Assembly (NCBI GenBank): GCA_030544215.1
Contig: JARZZO010000013.1
Coordinates: forward strand, 47,201,196 to 47,265,195
DNA: 64,000 nucleotides
Direction of reading: 5' to 3'
Source of the DNA: Zantedeschia hybrid cultivar
Taxonomy: Eukaryota; Streptophyta; Magnoliopsida; Alismatales; Araceae
This document shows positions 12,401-24,743 of the stretch, piece by piece; the first letter of the stretch is position 1, and each line of letters begins with the position of its first letter. The notes under the pieces are model-generated. The model ran no database searches, was not told where the DNA came from, and was given only the letters and a program-made list of their open reading frames with translations. A program made the translations under genes and the position numbers.

Positions 12401-15400
12401 CTACACTCCCATTTCCATCCCCATCTGTTGGATGGCAATCCCTTCTATGGTGCTCAGTAAAACCACTAGCTGACCAAACTCCTAATCTGATAGATTCCTC
12501 CTAAACTATGAGTGCCCGCCCTCCACTCTCATTAGCTCAGCCACTGACAACCTAGGTTCCAAAGCTAGACTGAATAATAAAAAGTAGTATTAGCAAACTG
12601 AAACTGTGATACCTGCGGTTAGTTTACGGGTTGGGTTGAAGAAAGTAAGCTGATGCACAGAGGAGGAAGCTTAAATATACACAAATTTTTGTATTCTGTT
12701 CCAGAAAGTAAAGCATGAATATTGACTATGAGAGTTTTGATATGGGCAAAGATTAAGGAGAAAAGGATATTAGCTTTTGGGGGCAACCAAGTACAGAAAA
12801 ATATTTAATGTATAGCTTGAAGTGCAGTTTAATTGATAGATTTACAAAAGCAAAATTATGACAAATGTAAACTTGTTCACCATAGATTGTGACCAAACAT
12901 AATTACATTTACCATAAACAGTCCAAAGATCCTCAAACCTTTATCCCTCTTCATTTCAAAAAGTTCCATATGGACACCAAATGATCAGGAAAACCTTCGG
13001 ATGTAAATAAGTGGATCACTAGTGTCTTTCCATAAAGCAGAGAATCTAATGGAGATTCATCATCCAGCGCCTCTCCACCAAGGCCCCCAAACACCAGCCC
13101 CTCAAAACACACATACACACATCACACGGAAAAAGACAACAAATAAAGAAAAGAAAAGAAAACAACGCACAAGCTCCTCCATTGTCCACCATGTAAGAAT
13201 GGCAGATCAACTGCCCTGGCATCTAATGACCTATACAACACCTTCAGCCTCTGAAACACCAACCTCATCAATGGTGCCAAACCTAACTCTAATTCAACAC
13301 CAACACCTAGGCTTTCAAAAGAATATAGTCAATGATCATAGAGGACAAATTGCTCCAGCATCAACATGAGCATTCTATGTTCAACTTGTTCAACCATCCC
13401 CCATGCAGCCCAGCAAAAATTCCTCTCTTTTCATCTACCTTGGAGCCTATTATTGTCAACCTGATATTGGAAGTACGAGCTTAGGTAAATGTTTTATTAC
13501 TGTGTTCACTAATGGCACATTCTGGACATAGTCGTTACATTGTTCCATAGTTCCTTGAATAGTAACAAAGGCCGAATCCATTATTTGCTTATCATTTTAT
13601 TTTTTGCATCCATACTGAGCTACATTTATTTTCCTCATTGCCATTCATCCCCCTTGACAATTCACTCACATGTTAGTTACATGAAGCAAAACAAATATAT
13701 AAATATACAAAAAAAACTGCAAGAAAATGATAACAAAACATTATAAGAGCAAAGCTGGAAGAAAATGGTACTCCTGAGCAATTACTGCTAGATAGATCCT
13801 ATTATAATTCTAATGCAGAAAACCCTACCCATAAATATAAGAGGGGAAAAAAGGAAAAAATGATAAAGCTTATGGCCAAAAAGGCAAACTTTCAGGAGGA
13901 GGGGATTAACTTACTGGAATGGCAAAGACACTAATGGCATCATATTGCTTCATGAAATTACTGAGCCACAAATAATTGGATTAGCATGACTTATCACACT
14001 CCAAAAGTTATCGATCACTAACTTAATCTGCCTTGGCATACTTCTTAAGAGCAGAAGCCAGGAAAGGTGTCAATATATTTGAGCAGGTATTGACAGCTCA
14101 CATGGACATAAAGGTCCAGTATGCTAAGTTGATCAGATTTATAAGAAGGCTGCACAGCCTGTCTTCTCAACATTAGATTTGAAGTCTCTATCCCAAGCAA
14201 GTTGTGCGAGATGATGTATATGCGCAAGTAACAGCATGTTCCTCTTCCTTAATGCTTGAGAATAAAGTCAACAGATTTAGCCTATACTGAGCATATCCTC
14301 GAAAAGTTGGCACCTGATCTTAAAGTTGATGTTTGAGAAGATAAATATGGATCATGCAATGAAAAGGAAACATATAAAAGCATCTGATACCTTATTCTGA
14401 CACCTTGGTTTCTATAAGCCACAGCACTTTACAGAAAGGTCAAGACAAGCAATCAGACCAATAAGAATATGAAACATTTGCAAATAAAAAAAAAGACCTT
14501 CAAACATGGATAAGTATCAAAGTCAACCATACCAAACTAATCAACTTTATCAGGTCAAATATCCAAACTGGTATTGTACATAAATCAATAAAAATCATCA
14601 AACTTAACAGGGTTAGAATAGTTTTAACAAACAACAGGGAGCAATAAGATTGATACTACCATGTTCAGCAAAACAGATAAAGCTGGTAAAACAGTTAGGA
14701 TACTGCAAAAGCTGTAACAAAAAGCTGTCTAGCAACTAAGAAAATTCTACTCCAAAACAACTAAGATTCAGAGTAAAAATGTCAAGATCATCATCCAGAA
14801 AATAACAACAAAATGCATCCATTTCCAGAGAAGCACATGGAGTTTTTTGAATAGATGAATTTAGATATTTCCCAAAATCAACTCTAACTTGATGTTGAAT
14901 GCAAGATCCCAACATCTTTTATAATTAAAGCGTAGAGATAAGCAGTTGTGTGTATTAAATTAGACACCATTGTAACTGATATCCAACCGATGACAACATT
15001 CATAGACTGAGGTACAAGGAAATCCCAAAAAGACATTTAGTTACTTCAACTTTCCTTTGTGAATGAGTACTAGACATGGACCAGCAAAAACAATTAAAAC
15101 AAAGTGCTAACTGTGCCTGAAAGGAAAAGATTCGAAAGAGCACATATACAATGAAGACCACCTTTAGCATTTGGAGAATCACTGGAGTGATACCCAAAAA
15201 AATGGGAAAAAAACACTTGCATGGAATGGCACTTCATGATGTGGTCAAGTTAGCACAAAGTAGAATCATATGCGTTCATAATGGGCAGCTAAATAGCCCA
15301 GGTCACTCATACATCAACAAAATTTTGAGGTTAAGACTTAATACCAGCTGTATGCGTCCCTTCATGGGTATGTGCAACCGACTTTTTGATGCACGGGAAT

Positions 15401-16983
15401 CCTCATTGCTTAAGTTTCTCTTTGTCTTGGGGCCCTTATACTTATTTGATGGCAAATTTCCTGCCAGATCAATCGATGCGTAGTACAGTAAGGAGCTATC
15501 TCCATCTATGCTGATTACAGAAAAAGGAAGTTTCCTGCATGGGGGTGAGAAATTCCCCCCAGTAACATTTAGAATGGCTAAAAAGCCATCAAATCTCTGC
15601 AAAAATCAGATGTCAGACACAAAGACATCACAGAGAGATATAGAGAGATGCAAGTGTACCAGACACAACAAAATCTTTCTAGAAAGCAAAATGGAAAATG
15701 CAACCAACCTGGCTGTCATTGCCCGATGAGAAACGACCAGATAAAAGAGACTCTTCAAAGGAACCAATCAAAGACCTTCTAACATTAAGTGCACCAAGAC
15801 TTCTGACAAATTTAATGCATTGAGGTGCAGAAGCAGAAGGTGGACACCAATTATGACTTACATAAGAATGACTCTGCGGGGTAAATGGATCAAAATCACT
15901 TTTTGGATGACTGACATCTTCAAATGTGCCATTTGTCATCCTAAATTCATCTTCCTCTGGTGCAATTAAAATTTCAGAGTCACCATTATCAACTGGTCTT
16001 TCCACATTGTTGAGAATAGGTTGGTCCCTTTGAAGTTCTTTTGAAATGTATGTACATGACTCTGGGGTGTTCATTCTTACAGGCCATTTCTTTGGGCCAA
16101 GAGGAGACAAGAAGAGAGAAGGCAAGTTCAGCTTTCTTGGAGATGATGCTATTGCACCAACAGAGGCTTTGATCTGGCCTGTTTCTTTGCAAGGACCGTC
16201 TCCCACAGTATGTTCACATTCCTTTGTCCCAAGCAAAGGTCCATCACTGACAATACAAGACACTGAAGCATCATTATCAAGAATACTACTCAGTCTTGAA
16301 CATCTAGATGAGGAATATTTTGGAGCTTGAAGACCACAACAATTCCCAATATTTGCTTTTTTACAATCCTGTGATATAAAGAAGTTAACTTCCCTGACCA
16401 AGACACTCGAATCAACTTGACCACTCCCTGCAAGGTCAATTGACTCACCAGTGAATTTGTCCTGGCTAACTGTTCCACTTGAAGGGGAGAGCAAGCGCTT
16501 CCTCAATTGCAACCCATGTGATTCAACTAAACTGTCAGAAGCTCCTGGAGGTGCAGACGAACAAAGCCTGCCTGATGAGACTCTCTCATATCCATTCCCC
16601 AAAGAAGCTGATCTACTTGATTCAAATCCCACAACCCTCAAAAGTGGAGTATGAATATTTTGTCTGGCTGATGAGGTGAACCAGCCATTTTTATCCACAG
16701 AATCGATCTTTAATTTATGGAGGTCCACTGGGCCATCAATAATGTTCTTCTCCTTATAGAAGCCACCTGATGTTTTTGGAAGGTCATTCACAGTTTTACT
16801 CTGATAATCACCGATGAAAGAGCATGAAAAGTTCCCACATACTCTATTTTCCATTTTTTCAACAAGCAGCCTATCAAGATCAGTGGTACTGGCACTGCCA
16901 AACTGAAGTGGAGTTGAAGTATCTGTCCTTGATGACGTGGTTATCTCATTGGCTGGTTTGGAGGATAGCTGAGGCAAACCCAT
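5236..16983 (-). CDS. Plant Atos-family protein (DUF4210 plus C-terminal chromosome-segregation-like domain), complete gene
   Basis: Coding exons on the minus strand are 16983-15709, 15596-15345, 8150-8070, 7816-7100 and 5292-5236, preceded by an upstream leader intron. All junctions are GT-AG and the frames join to 793 residues; the last exon, ending in TGA, supplies only 18 of them. The N-terminal half (residues 1-400) is Ser-rich and probably disordered. The conserved Atos block starts near residue 408 with GSFEESLLSGRFS and continues through FDGFLAILNVTGGNFSPP, SLLYYASIDLAGN, RIPMKGRIQLV, and NPERTPLHTLFCNYDLSDM in the 27-residue third coding exon. The C-terminal block has YALHLRFLCPFSRKRSKS, DLRIVFPQRHSDSDEGK and a terminal HHFPLNPKYFDIS. 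Animal Atos (atossa/FAM214) proteins are nuclear transcriptional regulators; the role of the plant members is not known to me. The 7.2-kb intron between the second and third coding exons carries a hAT element and a complex tandem-repeat field. The start is chosen because MGLPQLSS is the usual plant N-terminus and follows a splice acceptor by nine bases. Confidence 0.9.
5733..6399 (-). repeat. Direct duplication inside the last Atos intron
   Basis: A block of about 155 bases at 5733-5887 recurs at 6222-6399 in the same orientation with mismatches. Shared landmarks include GGCAACAAACTGATGG, AGCATCTGGAAGAAAA, and GACCGGGGCA against GACTGGGGCA. The second copy contains a G-run of about 18 (near 6251-6269). 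The DNA between the copies starts with a compound microsatellite. Confidence 0.7.
5886..5938. repeat. Compound (TG)n(GA)n microsatellite
   Basis: About 11 TG units run directly into about 16 GA units, within the last intron of the Atos gene. Confidence 0.95.
8884..9785. mobile_element. hAT-like non-autonomous element, family with GCCT-rich ends (copy 1)
   Basis: The left end is CTATGTTATCAAAGGC and the right end is AACTACATAG, giving CTATGT termini. It is flanked by CTTTCAGT (8876-8883) and CTTTTAGT (9786-9793), 7 of 8 matching. Both subterminal regions are rich in GAGGCG/CGCCTC. The interior contains a direct duplication with a 131-base period (9157 and 9288, starting GCAGCTAGGGTTGGG) and a (TC)n tract at 9441-9474. 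No transposase is encoded. A second copy of the family is at 23869-24387. The element sits in the large Atos intron. Confidence 0.8.
9885..10140 (+). promoter_or_regulatory. Promoter-like block with TATA box, possibly an LTR remnant
   Basis: A 16-17 base G-run near 9910 is followed by a CT-rich tract and CTATAAATACC (near 10000-10011), which leads into a short palindrome CCCCCATAGGGGG and a purine-rich stretch. This order (TATA box, hairpin, leader) resembles the U3/R part of an LTR or a plant promoter on the plus strand, antisense to the host gene. No second LTR copy or primer-binding site was found, so identity is uncertain. Confidence 0.3.
10199..10880. repeat. Tandem array: 50-bp monomers followed by 115-bp three-part units
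   Basis: Units starting CATTCATATTGG recur at 10201, 10251, 10301, 10351 and 10401, an exact 50-base period, with a shared AATTAATTAATCATGTGG tail. From 10399 the structure changes to a higher-order unit starting at 10399, 10513, 10628, 10743 and 10855 (periods 112-115). Each of these has three sub-units that begin TTCATTC, TTCTTTCC and TTCACTC. Every sub-unit has a core near TATTGGT flanked by short inverted arms: CATTC with GAATG, TCC with GGA, or CACTC with GAGTG. Further diverged copies occur near 11072-11130. The core carries ATTGG, a CCAAT box on the minus strand, which is the transcribed sense of the host gene. Confidence 0.9.
10941..11015. repeat. 25-bp tandem repeat, three copies
   Basis: TGCATGTCCAATTTTGTTTG at 10941 is followed by diverged copies at 10966 and 10991, an exact 25-base period and half the 50-base period seen upstream. 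Confidence 0.8.
11131..15344 (-). other. Remainder of the large Atos intron, no nested gene seen
   Basis: About 4.2 kb of AT-rich intron with several short open frames, none of which resembles a known protein. No nested gene, complete transposon or RNA gene could be supported. Confidence 0.5.
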
Positions 16984-16992
16984 TTCAAAAAT

Positions 16993-18389
16993 CTGAAATA
17001 AGAATATCTCTCACGTACTTGATCGACAACTCCCTCTTTTTGAACTCCTTTTCTCCCTTCCTAACCTTCTCATTCCGTTCTTCTCACACAAAACACATGA
17101 AAAGCAGTTCCAATGCAGAAAGAAACCTTCAACACTGCTTATTCTCTGCCTTCACTCATAATGCATCACCCCCATACTAGGGACATTAGAACAGCATTGA
17201 GATCTTGTCAGCCAACGGGAAATCACCTTGCTCCATCTGAATGAAAACCACAAGAAGACTACAAATTCTTAGGGGAAAAGTATAGGCCCTATTTCAGTTA
17301 ACATCCAAAAGAAGGAGGCCGCTTTTCCATTCCTAAAGCTGAATTGTCATGAAGTTAACAGCAACCCACTAATGTCACCATTACTAGAGACTCCATAGGT
17401 GTCTATCGAAAAAACATGAACAAAGCCCATGAATCCAAACAGAAACGAAAGCACACGGCCTCCTGCCTCCATTCCGTGCCAACTCAAGGTAGCTCATGAA
17501 ACCGATGCCATGCCCTGGAAACCAGAAAAACAAAAATGGAGCAAAAAGACTCATAATCCACCATGATTTAATTAAGCAGGACAAAAAAAATGAAAAGAAA
17601 AATGAAGAAATCATGCAGCCAATCAACTCTCCTCATCATCTGCAGATCATCAAAAAATATCAACGGGCAGGGAGAGACAGAGACGACATGAAAGGTTCTT
17701 GCCTCACATTACTACTCTCAAAATGAAAAGATCACATCCATATGACAATAAATAAAAGGAAATAACACACTAGTACATATATCATCTGTCCAGACATCAA
17801 AAGACATCTTCTTTCTGTTTCCATCGAATATACCAAACAAAGATAGACAAATGGCAACATCAACCCACCAAAATTTGAAGAGAACTTTCCGACACAAATG
17901 GGACCAACCATAAAAAAGAAGGCATGGCCAGAAACCCCTTCCCACAACCGATCCGCAAAACGCCCTCAAAACCCTCTTCCTTCACGCGATCGTCAAACGC
18001 CGTGAGACAACACAGCCGTTCCTTCCACGGCACACGTTCGCCTAAACAACACCCCCCCCCCCCCCAACCCCAAACCGTAGAAGAATCACATGAGCAACTA
18101 TTAAAAAAATCACGAATTTAAATTAAAAAAACAAAAGGGAAAATAACACGTCGATCGGAAGAACACCAAGCAATCGCATTCCAAACCAGAAAACAGAACA
18201 ACAGCAGCAGCAGCAACAACAAGAGGCATCATCATCCCCTCTGCTTCCTTCCCCCGATCAAATATACGAAATCCGAAGCATCAAGAACGGAAAGTGCTCC
18301 GTAGATGGTTTTTTCTCTTTTTTTAACCTTCTTTAGAGATCTAATTTAGTAGTTTCACAGATCTTGGTGACCTAGAACCCGGCGCTTAC
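16993..18389 (-). other. 5'-leader intron of the Atos gene
   Basis: On the minus strand a leader exon ends ...GAGGG before GTAAGC (GT at 18389-18388). A TCAG acceptor at 16996-16993 lies nine bases before the ATG. The 1.4-kb interval between them holds no recognisable gene; a C-run lies near 18050-18063. The intron is inferred from splice signals, not from transcript data. Confidence 0.6.
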
Positions 18390-18470
18390 CCCTCGTTCTC
18401 ATCTTCTTCTTCTTCCCCTTTCCCTTCGTCGTCTGCGTCCCGCGGTTCTGAGCAGTCCATCTATATATAC
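18390..18470 (-). promoter_or_regulatory. Core promoter and leader exon of the Atos gene
   Basis: GTATATATAG on the minus strand (18470-18461) is a good TATA box. The leader that follows is purine-rich (GAAGAAGAAGAAGATGAG) and ends at a GTAAGC donor at 18390. The distance and order suit transcription starting near 18430-18440. Confidence 0.55.
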
Positions 18471-18564
18471 GGATCGTCCTCTGTCCACGCGCCACCTCCC
18501 CGTCTGGTCCTGTGTCTCCTGGCCCTTTTATACGCGCGTCCCCGGTTAAATTTTAAAAGTAAAG

Positions 18565-19124
18565 GGTTTCCTTGTATACGTAACCCTGTAAACTAGTACA
18601 TTTATAAAGGTATCCCTGGCTCCTACATATTGTAACAGTACCCTTAAGATCTTTAGAAATTAGAAAGGCCATCAAAATACTGTGAATTTTTGAAAAGATT
18701 CTATAAATTTTGATTAAGTTAAGTATATATATGCAACTTAATGATAAATCTAAGAGTATATGTAAAAATAAGTATATTTATAATTATATCCCTGGCTCCT
18801 ACACATTGTGATAAATATGTTTCATATCTTTAAAAAAAATCAGTTATAACCCTCTCGTCAAAATATTGTGAATTACAACGAAATGTGTCGGAAAGTTTTC
18901 CTAAATTTTGATTATACATGTAAATTTATGATAAATTCAATAATATATATATGTAAAAATATCTGAATCTTTTTCACATATTCTGTTAAAATTTACAATA
19001 TTTTGATGAGATGAAAATAATTAAAATCTTCTTAAAGATGTCTGAGACATTTATAGCAATATGTGAGAATTAGGAGCATCCACACAAGTATAGTGGTTTA
19101 CAAGGGAATGCGTACAAAAATTTC
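18565..19124. repeat. Inverted-repeat element of unknown class
   Basis: The left side (TTGTATACGTAACCCTGTAA, then CCTGGCTCCTACATATTG) recurs inverted at the right end (reverse-complemented: TTGTACGCATTCCCTTGTAA, then GCTCCTAATTCTCACATATTG). A second direct copy of the subterminal segment (CCCTGGCTCCTACACATTG) lies at about 18787. All copies are followed by an AAAATATTGTGAAT-like segment. No target duplication was identified. A related block is at about 48880-49190. Confidence 0.5.
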
Positions 19125-21840
19125 TTAAATAAATTGGTCTACGGCTGTGTGCGAATTGGTGTATTGGAATAAATACTTGGTGCGCCCACAGTCCGCCGAA
19201 CCTGAGTTACTTAAAACTTAAAACAGATTTCTTAGTTTACTTTTTGGGACTAGATTTCTTGGTTTACAGCCGTCTGAATAAATGTAGAATAATTTAAATT
19301 TTAAGACTCAACTCGACAAAGTTTAGTACTTTTTATTACTTACGCCACGAAAGAAAGATTGGTACTTTTTATTACTTATGCCAAAAGGAATGCTTTATGT
19401 CAAAAATGGTAAAAGGAATCTAGTACTACAACGCTCACATTACTAGAAGACTAATAAGAAATATCAATAATAATAATAATAAATATGCTATAAATTAAAG
19501 CTTAAAAGGTAGCTTTATTTGGTTGAAACACTAATTTTGATATCTAAATTTTGAGCTTTATAATATCAGTATTAAAATTAATATGGAAGATGATGTTTAA
19601 AGATAAATGAGAGAGGTAGTTGTAGGAAAGGGACAAGTCAGGAGATAGACTCTTAAAATCCAAGCTTTAACATTTTTAATATGCATTTACGTATGTATTA
19701 ATTTTTTTGTAATAATATGCTTTAAGATGTATGAATATCGAAATTAATAGTGTATACTCCAAATCAAAATTAATAGAGTATAATCAAACACCCATCATTA
19801 ATAGTAGTAGCAAATTTATACTAATAAGATTATCTAATATAGCAATCAAACACTCTTTAAGACAGAAGCTTTTAATCAAAAGAATGTGCAGCACTTCCAC
19901 GCATATAGAATGCATTCAAATAAACTTGCATCCTAATAATTTACATAAACAAAGGTTCGAGTTAGCATTTACGAAAAAAAAAGAAGTTCTGGAGTGGACA
20001 AGGGTGCAAGTTGTAAACAGTGGTAGAGGCCCAGTGGGGATTTATATCATGGAACTTGACCGGTTAAATTTATGCTTAATATCCTTTTTAAACATCCTAA
20101 TTGCAGAGTCATTGGAAGACGTAACCATTTAAGTAGGATCTTTTTCACATGGACCCTGTAAACATAGTAAATTTTAAATAAGTCTTTATATTGATATTAG
20201 TCTCCATATATTTAAACTTTTAAGTTTTTAATCTTTACCATTTACTTCCAACAGTTTTTCTTAACTCTACTATAATTAAACGTGAGTTTACATGTAATTC
20301 ACTATATAAAAGTCACTTGTACCCCAGCTTAAATTTTTAGTTTTACTTGTTGCACTGAGAATCAGTGTTATATCAGGTGCGGATGCAGTTAAAATAAAAT
20401 ATATTTTTTTTTAGGTTGCTTCAAACATGTCTCACGCATCCGTATAACCTAATCTCCGATCAGACAATAATTTTTTTTTAAACAAATCAAAAATTAATAT
20501 TAAGCTTGACCAATTATGGTCGTTTTAAAAATTAATTGGGCTTGGTTTTTTTATTTTGAGAGTCATTTCAAGTATTTTTATCCATTTTAAGGTTGGTTTG
20601 AAGAATATTCTATGAATATTTGTTCCTTTTAAACGATTTATAATCGGAATGATTTATTACTAAATTATATTAAATTTATAAGGACTGATATCAAAATACA
20701 CAAGATACATAAATTTATTTTAAATTCACTATATTTATTACGATCAATATTAAAAAAGTCCGTAATCATGGTGACGTGGCATTATGTTAAACATTTGCAT
20801 GCAATGCAGGTTCATTAAATAGTTGTTTAGTGCAAAAAAGACTGTAAAATATCATAAATAGTCATAAATTGCTGTTTTTCTTATATTCGATTTACTGTAA
20901 ATATTTTAAAGTGTTCTTGTATACTTGATGTGTCATATTTTAAAGTCCGTCGACTGTTAAAATCTTTATTTTAGCTGATTTTGATTTTAATTCAAAATCA
21001 CTATAAACCAAAAGTGGTGATTTCAAAATCTAATGATTTTACATTAGGAATTTTATCTTACTAATTTTAAAATCGATGATTTCAAATTTAAGATTTCACG
21101 GTAATTTACAACATATCAGAAGAGTCTTAAATATATAATGAATTTTGGAAAACATTATACGAACGTTTTTTAAAGTAATATTGTTAAAAATTTAATCTTA
21201 TATTTTTCTATCTTATTTTCATATTAATATAAATAATCTTACAACATCACAAATAGTTGCAAAAATTCCCATGTCATTATTATTTTATCAACTGTCTATT
21301 AAAAATATCTTATCTAATTGTGATCGATGCTCAATTAAAATAAAAAATATATTAAATACCTTATTTTCTCTCTGTTTAACACAATGTGTCAAATAAAAAT
21401 ACTCTTTTTATTGTATTATTTTCGTCTAAAAGTTAAAGAAAAAGAATATTCATTGTATGCTTAATGGACGTCAACTGCAAGCACATTTTTTGCAAGGGTT
21501 GTAATGCGGTTAGATTACTTATAATAATATGAAAATAGGAGAGACAAATATGAAATATCTTAAATTGAAATCTTAATAAAACTAATTTTATAAAAATCTA
21601 AAAAATATATATGTCTTCTTGTCCTCATTTTTACTTAGAAAAATATTATCTCCAAGTCAACAGTGCCATTTTTCTGGAACATGGAATTAATTCTGAAATG
21701 CAATCATTCATCATACTCTCAATATGTGAAAAAATTATAAAAAATAATTTGCAGTACTTCAAACACAAAAAAATACCGCATTTTATGAACGTTTGCAGCA
21801 TTTTACGGCAAACCAAACGGCCTCGAAATGAAAAGTGGGT
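19125..21840. other. Intergenic between divergent Atos and bL19m genes
   Basis: 2.7 kb of very AT-rich DNA. Only short open frames without recognisable similarity; a run of TAA repeats lies near 19468-19482. Nothing else could be supported. Confidence 0.5.
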
Positions 21841-21845
21841 GCGAG

Positions 21846-22160
21846 AACCCTAAACCCATCAGTTAGCGGTGCGCCTTTCTTTCTTTTTTTTCTCTTTCTT
21901 TCTCTCTCTCCCCCTCCTCCCCTCCGCTCAGCATCGCAGGTCCTCCTCCCCAACAGCCGGAGATCCCTCGCCGTCCTCCTCCCGTCCATCGCCGTCGTCG
22001 CAGTATCCTCTCGCCGGCGAGCACTCCCTTCCGTCTCCAGCAGCCCTTGATCTCGGCTCCGTTCGTCGCCGTCACAGCCTCTCAGATCTCCCTGTCGGCG
22101 AGCACCTTCTACCTTCTCCCTCCTCTCGAAGAATCACTTCTCTACCTTTCTTTGCGTTTA
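21846..22160 (+). promoter_or_regulatory. Promoter and leader region of bL19m with telo-box
   Basis: AACCCTAAACCC at 21846-21857 is a telo-box, a promoter motif typical of plant ribosomal-protein and translation genes. It is followed by a CT-rich leader (21875-21925), typical of such transcripts. The first coding exon is preceded by a splice acceptor (ending TATAG at 22543), so a non-coding first exon must lie here; its exact donor could not be fixed. Confidence 0.6.
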
Positions 22161-22567
22161 TTGTGTAGTAGCATATGCGTGCTCTGGATTAACTCATCTA
22201 AGTTTACAACTTGTGGTTAAGAGATAATACCACGGTCTTAGCATCGTGTTCTAGATGCCTAACCCTAAGCAATTCTGTGACCACTTTATTTTTAAAAAAT
22301 ATCATTTCTTTTTTCTTGTCGAGATTAATATTATTGTTATCATCATTTTATTCTTTATAGAGGTCGTTTCGTTTGATGTAAAATACCGTAAAACGCTGCA
22401 AAGCACTGCATTTTACGTCTCGGTGTTTACTGTATTTTACCGCGTTCTAAGACTAGCGAAACAACACCTTAGTCCTGTATTTATGTTTTGACAATGATCA
22501 AAGCTTTGATCATAATGTTCTTTATTCTGTTCTCATTGTATAGGTGGTATAAGACTAGTCCAAAACC

Positions 22568-23585
22568 ATGCAACCATTTTGGAGAAGCATTTGCAACATT
22601 CAGAGATTTGTCACTACTGCTAGGCTGCAACCACTTCATTTTTCCGAAGTCCTCCATTCAAATCATAGCCATGGGTCATTTAACCTGGAATGCAATCTTC
22701 CCTCTTGTTGGAGAGGAATGGCCACAAACTTTCTTTGGCATCCCACGGGCAACGCAAAGCTCCACGTAATTACATTCTTTCTCGAGTTTTTGTTGTACAC
22801 TTAGTGAATCATTTGTGTGCATTATTGCATTTATCTGTCTTTGGTCATTTATGCTGAAATATTCACTGTAGGAGATTGTTTCAAGGATGCATTATATTGA
22901 TCTTGATGTGCAATTGTCCGTCTATTTCATGCATGTTTTATTGGTTAGTTCAATTGACTTCACACACTTAAATGTTTCGAGTCTTTCAGTAAATAATTCT
23001 CCATGGGTGCTGAAGAAAGAAGGTATCTTATATGAAATGTCCTCCATTTATCTCTTCGTACCCACATAATTGTTTGTGACAAGGATTGAGAAGTTTATCC
23101 TTCACAAACTTTTTTATTGAAAGTAAAAAAATTATCCTCCATAAACTTGCTCCTTCATATTGGAAGATGACTTCCATTTTGTTTTAAGAATGTGATGTTT
23201 GTTTATTTTCTAAGACAAAATTCTTCTTATAAGTGTACATAGTGTCACCCATGGAAGGCAGAATCGGTGCGGATTGGATCGGATCGGCGCTCGGTTTTCG
23301 GCCGGCCCGATCTGATCCCGAGCCCCGATCCCTGTTCCTTAATGGGATCGGGTGGATCGGCCGATCTGTAGCCTAACAATTGGTTTCATAGAATTAAATC
23401 CATGTTCATGCAGGTAGTTCAGGGTGCAAATTGGATGGGTTGGATGGAGTGAAGGCAACCTGAAACAATTCAATTATTTAACCCATCTTGATCTTTGTTT
23501 CATGCAATTAAATTCATGTTCAAACCAGATTCATTTTAACCAATTAATTGAATCGGATCAAAGTTTGCTTGCACCTATTAGGCTT

Positions 23586-23635
<50 letters not shown>

Positions 23636-24691
23636 GATTCTGCGTTACAAATCCTTTTTCCAAGAAGTCTGACCTATACATAGAATCTGAGTTCTATGAA
23701 TGCAAGTATTGGCTATTTTTCCAGGGTATTTGCTTTCAGCAGAACAGGCACTCAACATTTCCTGTTTTCTTAATTGTTACATGATTTGGTCACCATTTTT
23801 ATAAGGGTTCTAAAAGAGGAAGAGGAAGAGGAAGAATGAAGGGGGCTTTGGATGTAGGCAGTGAAGAACTATGTTATCAAAGGCGATTGCCTCACTTGCC
23901 TAGGTGATGAAGTAGGTTGAGGCGAGCCAAAAATGCCTCGTCTCACCTCATGTTGCCTCACTCAGCTAGGCACATGCTTATAATGTCTATGCCAAATGCT
24001 TGTTTCATTTTTAATTATGTGGTACTGATTTTTCTTACTCTTAATTATTTCCAATGGCTAATGCCTCTTTTAACAATGTCCAGTACCCTTTTTCTCTTAT
24101 ATGCTACCACATTTTGCTTATTTTTTCTGATTCTTACGACCATCCACCATTTACATGAGTGCTTTATACAAATTGGTCATTGCATGCTGGACATAACCAA
24201 TATTTCTCAAAGTCTTACATATGATTATCTTGGATGTTTTTTATATTTTCCTTGTTCTGTCATTTTCTTCCTTCATGATGGTTTATGAGATAACGCATCA
24301 CCTCAAATGTCTAGATGATTGCCTAGGCATTTAAGGCTGAGGCAAACCCTTTATCGCCTTGCTCGCCTCTCACCTCTGACTATGTAGGTGAAGAAAGATA
24401 TAGAATTAGGTATGCTGAATGTAAGTACAACGTATGACATGGTGAGATGATGAGGGTTTGTGTTTCATTTCACTATTTGGATAATAGTTATCTAGAGAAG
24501 ATCACATATTCCTACATCAACCCCATCACTTCCTTCCTTGCATAAACTCTTTTCAACGTGTAAGGTAGCCTTTGAAGGTTGCTCATCAGTTGCACAAGCT
24601 TAAATTGCAGAACTAAAACTGCAGTTTTCTACACACTAACTTGTCTTATAGAACTTCTGTCCAATGAGTTCTGAACCGGATGGGCACCCAG

Positions 24692-24743
<52 letters not shown>

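Noticed and set aside
23917..24288. 123-codon plus-strand frame rich in Leu, Phe and His, resembling a membrane protein
   Set aside because: It lies wholly within the second hAT-like element copy and has no conserved sequence.
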